Assembly (NCBI GenBank): GCA_002304925.1
Contig: DBPT01000022.1
Coordinates: 43,822-107,821, forward strand
DNA: 64,000 nucleotides
Origin: Prolixibacteraceae bacterium UBA1413
GTDB taxonomy: Bacteria > Bacteroidota > Bacteroidia > Bacteroidales > Prolixibacteraceae
Direction: 5' to 3'
The translations under genes were made by a program, and so were the position numbers. The notes under the pieces are model-generated. The model searched no databases, was not told the DNA's origin, and saw nothing but the letters and a program-made list of their open reading frames with translations. This document shows, piece by piece, positions 60,025 through 64,000 of the stretch (position 1 is the stretch's first letter; the number at the start of each line of letters is the position of its first letter).

Positions 60025-62643
60025 TTACTTCAGTCCGGTCAGTTTTTTGATCTCGTTCAGTTTGTTCAACGCCTCAAGAGGCGTGAGTGTATTGATGTTC
60101 AGGTTTTTGATTTCATCACGAATCTGTTTCAGTACCGGGTCGTCGAGTTGGAAGAAGCTGAGCTGGATCCCTTCCCTGTTTGTTCCGATGGTTTCCAGGG
60201 GTTTGGAGAGTTTTTCGCGGGGTTGTTTGTTCTCGAGCTGTTTCAGGATTTCCTCGGCGCGCTGCACCACGCTGCGGGGCATTCCGGCCATGGAGGCCAC
60301 GTGAATTCCGAAACTGTGGTTGCTGCCCCCCTTTACCAGTTTCCGCAGGAAAATCACCTTGTTGCCCAGTTCCCTGATGGATACGTTGTAGTTTTTCACC
60401 CTGCAGAAGGAGGCCTCCATTTCATTCAACTCGTGGTAATGGGTGGCGAAGAGGGTTTTGGCGCGTGCCCTGGGGTATTCGTGGAGGTATTCCACGATCG
60501 ACCAGGCGATGGAGATTCCGTCGTAGGTGGAGGTTCCCCTTCCCAGTTCATCGAGCAGGATCAGGCTGCGGTCCGACACGTTGTTCAGGATGCTGGCGGC
60601 TTCGTTCATCTCCACCATAAATGTCGATTCCCCCAATGAAATATTGTCGGAAGCCCCCACCCTGGTGAAGATCTTGTCGACGATGCCGATTTTTGCCGAT
60701 GCTGCCGGTACGAAACTTCCCATTTGGGCCATCAGGACGATCAGGGCGGTCTGGCGGAGCAGTGCGGACTTCCCGGCCATGTTGGGCCCCGTGATGATCA
60801 TGATCTGCTGCTCTTCCTGGTCCAGGAAAACGTCGTTGGCGATGTAGGATTCCCCCACTGGCAGTTGCCGCTCGATCACCGGGTGACGCCCTTCCTTAAT
60901 ATCCAGAATCGTGGTATCGTTGATTTCCGGACGGCAATAGTTGTAATCCCTGGCGCAGGAGCTGAAAGAGAGGAGGCAGTCGATGCGTGCGAGGATGGCA
61001 GCATTTTGCTGAATGGCTGGGACGTATTCCGACAAAGCAAGCACCAGGTCGTTGAAAAGTTGGTTCTCCAACTCCTGGATTTTCTCTTCTGCCCCCAGGA
61101 TTTTGGCTTCATACTCCTTCAACTCTTCGGTGATGTAGCGTTCGGCGCCCACCAGGGTCTGCTTGCGGATCCATTCCGGCGGGACTTTTTCCCTGTGGGT
61201 GTTCCGAACCTCGATGTAGTAACCGAAGACATTGTTATAGCTGATTTTCAAGGAGCTGATCCCGGTCTCATCGCTGAGTGTCCTCTGCATCTTAGCCAGG
61301 TACTCCTTTCCTGAAAAGGCAAGTTCGCGTAGTTCGTCAAGTTCCGCGGAGACCCCTTTGGCCATCACTTTTCCCCTGCTGATGAGCATGGGAGGATCGT
61401 CGGCGAGTTCGCGGCGGATCCGCTCCCTGATGGTATCGCAGGGATTCAGCTGTTCGGCGAAACGAAGCAGGGTTTTATTCCCCGACGCGGCGCAGGCGGC
61501 TTTCACCGGGATGATGGCATTGAGGGAATTCTTCACCTGCTGCACTTCGCGGGGGTTGATGCGACCCACCGCCACCTTGGAGATGAGCCGCTCCAGGTCA
61601 CCCACCAGGCGAAGGTGTTCTTCCACCTTTTCCTTCAGTACCTCATCCTGCAGAAAAGCTTCCACCACGTCATGCCTTTCGGTGATGGGTGCAAGATCCT
61701 TCAGGGGAAGGGCCATCCATCGGCGAAGCAACCGGGATCCCATGGGAGAAATGGTGCGGTCTATCACCTGGAGCAGCGATCGGGCCCCTTCGTAAAGGGT
61801 GTGGAAGAGTTCCAGATTCCTGATGGTAAACCGGTCGAGCCACACATAATGCTCCTCCTCGATCCGGCTGAGGCTGGTGATGTGGGAAATCTGTTTGTGC
61901 TGAGTAAGTTCCAGGTAGCAGAGGATGGCACCTGAGGCGATGATCCCCAGGGGAAGGCTCTCGATGCCGAACCCTTTGAGCGATTTGACCTGAAAATGGC
62001 GTGTGAGCCGGTCAAAAGCCGCATCCTCGGTATAAACCCAGTCATCAAGGTTGAAAGTGAAATATTTCGTTCCGAAGAATTCGTTGAATTCCTGGGCTCT
62101 TCCCCGTTGGTAAAGCACCTCTTTGGGCTGGAAGGAGCTGAGCAGCTTATCGATGTATTCATAGGTTCCCTGGGCGGTCATAAATTCTCCCGTGGAGATA
62201 TCGAGGAAGGCGACGCCTGCCATCTTGCGGTCAAAATGGACGGAAGCCAGGAAGTTGTTTTCCCTGTTGTTCAGGACATTGTCATTGATGGAAACTCCCG
62301 GGGTGACCATTTCGGTAATCCCCCGTTTAACGATCTTTTTGGCCAGCTTCGGGTCTTCCAACTGCTCGCAGATGGCAACGCGCTGCCCCGCCCTGACCAG
62401 TTTGGGAAGGTAGGTGTCAAGGGCATGATAAGGAAATCCCGCCAGTTCGACATAACTGGCGGCTCCGTTTGCCCGGCGCGTCAGGGTAATCCCCAGAATA
62501 TCAGCCGCTTTGATGGCATCATCCCCGAAAGTCTCGTAGAAATCGCCGATCCTGAAAAGCAATACCGCATCAGGATGCTTGGCCTTGATGGCATAATACT
62601 GCTTCATCAGAGGCGTATCCACGTATTTGTTGTCTCCTGCCAT
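60025..62643 (-). CDS. mutS: DNA mismatch repair protein MutS
   Basis: Recognises mismatches and small loops and recruits MutL. The 872-residue protein has the mismatch-binding Phe-Tyr-Glu at residues 35-37 (RIGDFYETF), the connector, lever and clamp domains, and the ATPase with Walker A GPNMAGKSALLRQ near residue 617, then ESTFMVEMNE, Walker B LILLDELGRGTSTYDG and the trans His motif FATHYHEL. The C-terminal helix-turn-helix region ends LNKLNEIKKLTGLK. Length and motifs are those of a functional MutS1. It is transcribed away from the chagasin-like gene upstream (57 nt). Confidence 0.97.
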   Translation of the reverse strand: MAGDNKYVDTPLMKQYYAIKAKHPDAVLLFRIGDFYETFGDDAIKAADILGITLTRRANGAASYVELAGFPYHALDTYLPKLVRAGQRVAICEQLEDPKLAKKIVKRGITEMVTPGVSINDNVLNNRENNFLASVHFDRKMAGVAFLDISTGEFMTAQGTYEYIDKLLSSFQPKEVLYQRGRAQEFNEFFGTKYFTFNLDDWVYTEDAAFDRLTRHFQVKSLKGFGIESLPLGIIASGAILCYLELTQHKQISHITSLSRIEEEHYVWLDRFTIRNLELFHTLYEGARSLLQVIDRTISPMGSRLLRRWMALPLKDLAPITERHDVVEAFLQDEVLKEKVEEHLRLVGDLERLISKVAVGRINPREVQQVKNSLNAIIPVKAACAASGNKTLLRFAEQLNPCDTIRERIRRELADDPPMLISRGKVMAKGVSAELDELRELAFSGKEYLAKMQRTLSDETGISSLKISYNNVFGYYIEVRNTHREKVPPEWIRKQTLVGAERYITEELKEYEAKILGAEEKIQELENQLFNDLVLALSEYVPAIQQNAAILARIDCLLSFSSCARDYNYCRPEINDTTILDIKEGRHPVIERQLPVGESYIANDVFLDQEEQQIMIITGPNMAGKSALLRQTALIVLMAQMGSFVPAASAKIGIVDKIFTRVGASDNISLGESTFMVEMNEAASILNNVSDRSLILLDELGRGTSTYDGISIAWSIVEYLHEYPRARAKTLFATHYHELNEMEASFCRVKNYNVSIRELGNKVIFLRKLVKGGSNHSFGIHVASMAGMPRSVVQRAEEILKQLENKQPREKLSKPLETIGTNREGIQLSFFQLDDPVLKQIRDEIKNLNINTLTPLEALNKLNEIKKLTGLK

Positions 62644-62700
62644 TGTGACAACAAATATAGAGAAGTTTTCGCACCTCTGAGGGACCGGGGAATGGAATTT

Positions 62701-63123
62701 CTACCGGATGGTGACCGCTATCCGGCAACTATCGAAGGCAGGTTTTGTCAATTCCCAGGGTCTAAGATAGCGGAATATCAGGATCTCCTCCCCTTCATCA
62801 ACCGCCTGGAAACGGAATTCCACGGGCTGTTCGGGATCATCGAGGTCGACGGTCTCCAGCCTGAATTCCCCGGCACTCTTCAGACAGGTCAGGGAAGTAT
62901 CGGGAGTTGCCAGGATCCAGTTGTATCCCCTTCCTGGCCGTTCTGCAAAACGGAGGATCAGGGAGTCGTTGGTGTTCACTTCCACCGAGGGTTGGCAGGT
63001 AAGGCGGATGACCCTTGTCTGACTGGGAGAAATCCCGCTATCCCAGGATTTTCCAGCAGGTTTGTTGCTACAGGAAAATCCCAGGCAGCTTAAGAGCAAG
63101 AGTGTATAAATCAGAAGCCTCAT
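62701..63123 (-). CDS. Chagasin-like (inhibitor family I42) lipoprotein
   Basis: A 140-residue exported protein with lipobox Cys18 (LGFSC). It shows the Ig-like chagasin pattern of three inhibitory loops: NTNDSLILRF near residues 50-59 (loop BC region), PGRGYNWIL near 63-71 (DE, GxGYxW form) and YLRPWE near 118-123 (FG, RPW motif). I42 proteins block papain-like cysteine proteases. As a lipoprotein it would guard the periplasm or cell surface. It begins 5 nt after the stop of the FG-GAP repeat gene, so the two are almost certainly co-transcribed. Confidence 0.8.
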   Translation of the reverse strand: MRLLIYTLLLLSCLGFSCSNKPAGKSWDSGISPSQTRVIRLTCQPSVEVNTNDSLILRFAERPGRGYNWILATPDTSLTCLKSAGEFRLETVDLDDPEQPVEFRFQAVDEGEEILIFRYLRPWELTKPAFDSCRIAVTIR

Positions 63124-63128
63124 CTGCT

Positions 63129-64000
63129 TTATTTGGACAACGCCACATAGACATCCCCTCTTCCGGGTTCCGGCTGGGTATTGCGGAGGAAAGTGATCAG
63201 GTCGGCTTTTCCATCGCCGTTGAAGTCGCCCGTCATGGGAATTTCATTGGGCAGTCCGAACCAGTCGTGCACCTTGACTCCTGAGCCTGAAAATGTCTTA
63301 CCGGAGGAAGTAGCCCCGTAAACATCGGCCGTGGCATTCAGGAGGAAAGTGAGGATGTCACATTTTTTATCCCCGTTGTAGTCTCCGGCAACGGGAATTT
63401 CACTCCCATAACAGAATTTGTCGTGCCATTTGGTGCCGGTGCCGGTAAATGCAGTGCCGGTGGATGTAGCCACGAAGACTTCACCTGAAGTTCCCCGGGT
63501 AAAGGTGGCAATATCAGCCTTCCCGTCGCCCGAGAAATCCCCTACCAGGGGTATTTCGGCACCAGTGCAGAAATAATCATGCCATTTGACCGCAGTTCCG
63601 GTGAATTTGGATCCGTCAGACAAGGCCACAAAAACATCATTGGCCGTTCCCCGGGTGAAGGTGACGATGTCATCCTTTCCGTCACCGTTAAAATCCCCCA
63701 CCAGAGGAATTTCGGTTCCCATGCAAAAGTTGTCATGCCATTTGACGCCATTACCGTTGAATTTGGATCCGTCTGACAAGGCCACAAAAACATCCCCGGC
63801 GTTTCCGCGGGTGAAGGTGGCGATGTCATCCTTTCCGTCGCCGTTAAAGTCCCCCACCAGGGGGATTTCGGTTCCCATGCAAAAGTTGTCATGCCATTTG
63901 GCGCCAGTACCTTTGAATTTGGATCCGTCTGACAAGGCCACAAAAACATCCCCGGCGTTTCCGCGGGTGAAGCTGACGATGTCATCCTTTCCGTCGCCGT
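63129..64000 (-). CDS. FG-GAP/VCBS-like repeat protein, C-terminal part
   Basis: The frame is open to the right edge, so the N-terminus lies outside. The visible 289 residues are at least five tandem units of about 52 residues with the pattern VALSDGSKF, KWHDNFC, EIPLVGDFNGDGKDDI, TFTRG, DVF. Each unit has a D-x-N/S-G-D-x-K-x-D calcium-loop motif as in FG-GAP/integrin-alpha-like propellers. The last two units are diverged (NGDKKCDILTFLL, NTQPEPGRGDVY) and the chain ends abruptly with VALSK, without a sorting domain. Probably a secreted or surface beta-propeller; ligand unknown. Confidence 0.85.
   Translation of the reverse strand, partial: GDGKDDIVSFTRGNAGDVFVALSDGSKFKGTGAKWHDNFCMGTEIPLVGDFNGDGKDDIATFTRGNAGDVFVALSDGSKFNGNGVKWHDNFCMGTEIPLVGDFNGDGKDDIVTFTRGTANDVFVALSDGSKFTGTAVKWHDYFCTGAEIPLVGDFSGDGKADIATFTRGTSGEVFVATSTGTAFTGTGTKWHDKFCYGSEIPVAGDYNGDKKCDILTFLLNATADVYGATSSGKTFSGSGVKVHDWFGLPNEIPMTGDFNGDGKADLITFLRNTQPEPGRGDVYVALSK
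63190..64000 (-). repeat. 156-bp tandem coding repeats
   Basis: The block GGATCCGTC recurs at 63609, 63765 and 63921, exactly 156 bp apart, and the two units nearest the right edge are nearly identical in DNA sequence. Units towards the 3' end of the gene are progressively more diverged, so duplication appears most recent upstream. Confidence 0.9.

Overview
The window looks like chromosomal DNA of an anaerobic, polysaccharide-degrading member of the Bacteroidota (Bacteroidales-like). The evidence is a SusC/SusD pair, lipoproteins with classical lipoboxes, a DUF6089-UppS-BamA-OmpH-OmpH cluster, a purM-prfA-pyrF cluster, an animal/fungal-type (GT3) glycogen synthase, TAnnTTTG-like -7 promoter boxes, and a ferredoxin-dependent 2-oxoglutarate oxidoreductase (KorAB). 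No phage, insertion sequence or CRISPR array is evident.

Layout. Positions 1-10.5 kb hold nucleotide synthesis, translation and central metabolism on the minus strand: a secreted DUF6807-like fragment, a uroporphyrinogen-decarboxylase-like protein, pyrF, prfA, purM, an acyl-CoA ligase, DUF3109 and gpmI, with DUF4126 and a VOC protein on the plus strand. Positions 10.8-21.1 kb are a galactan-type utilisation locus: CotH-like lipoprotein, SusC, SusD, GH53 endo-galactanase, and unexpectedly a stand-alone methionine-synthase-activation-domain protein 3 nt behind the GH53 gene. Positions 21.1-33.0 kb are envelope and cofactor housekeeping: hydrolase and pdxJ diverging from CBS-nadK, then DUF6089, uppS, bamA, two ompH, glycogen synthase and murI. 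Positions 33.1-38.5 kb carry a broken lysine-aminomutase-like gene, a lipid kinase, and a probable sugar-salvage operon (sugar transporter, nucleotidyltransferase, anomeric sugar kinase).

Positions 38.6-46.7 kb carry korAB, aroE, a TPR protein, DUF4301 and a radical SAM protein. Positions 46.8-57.5 kb are accessory: a sulfatase, a decayed DUF6922/AbiEii toxin-antitoxin locus, an MFS transporter, and a xylan-oligosaccharide group (aldose epimerase, GH8, GH43, PQQ-type propeller) without its own SusCD. Positions 57.5-59.6 kb are an AT-rich, decaying stretch with an effector-like pseudogene, lying against tRNA-Leu and tRNA-Gly. The window ends with mutS, a chagasin-like protease inhibitor lipoprotein and a partial protein made of 52-residue FG-GAP/VCBS-like repeats.

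The most unusual structures are hexamer TRARGY arrays that start exactly at stop codons, a 67-bp dispersed repeat abutting the 3' ends of two unrelated genes, a Tyr/Gly-rich repeat insert in the BamA barrel, a long extra segment in AroE, and the pairing of a repeat protein with a protease inhibitor.
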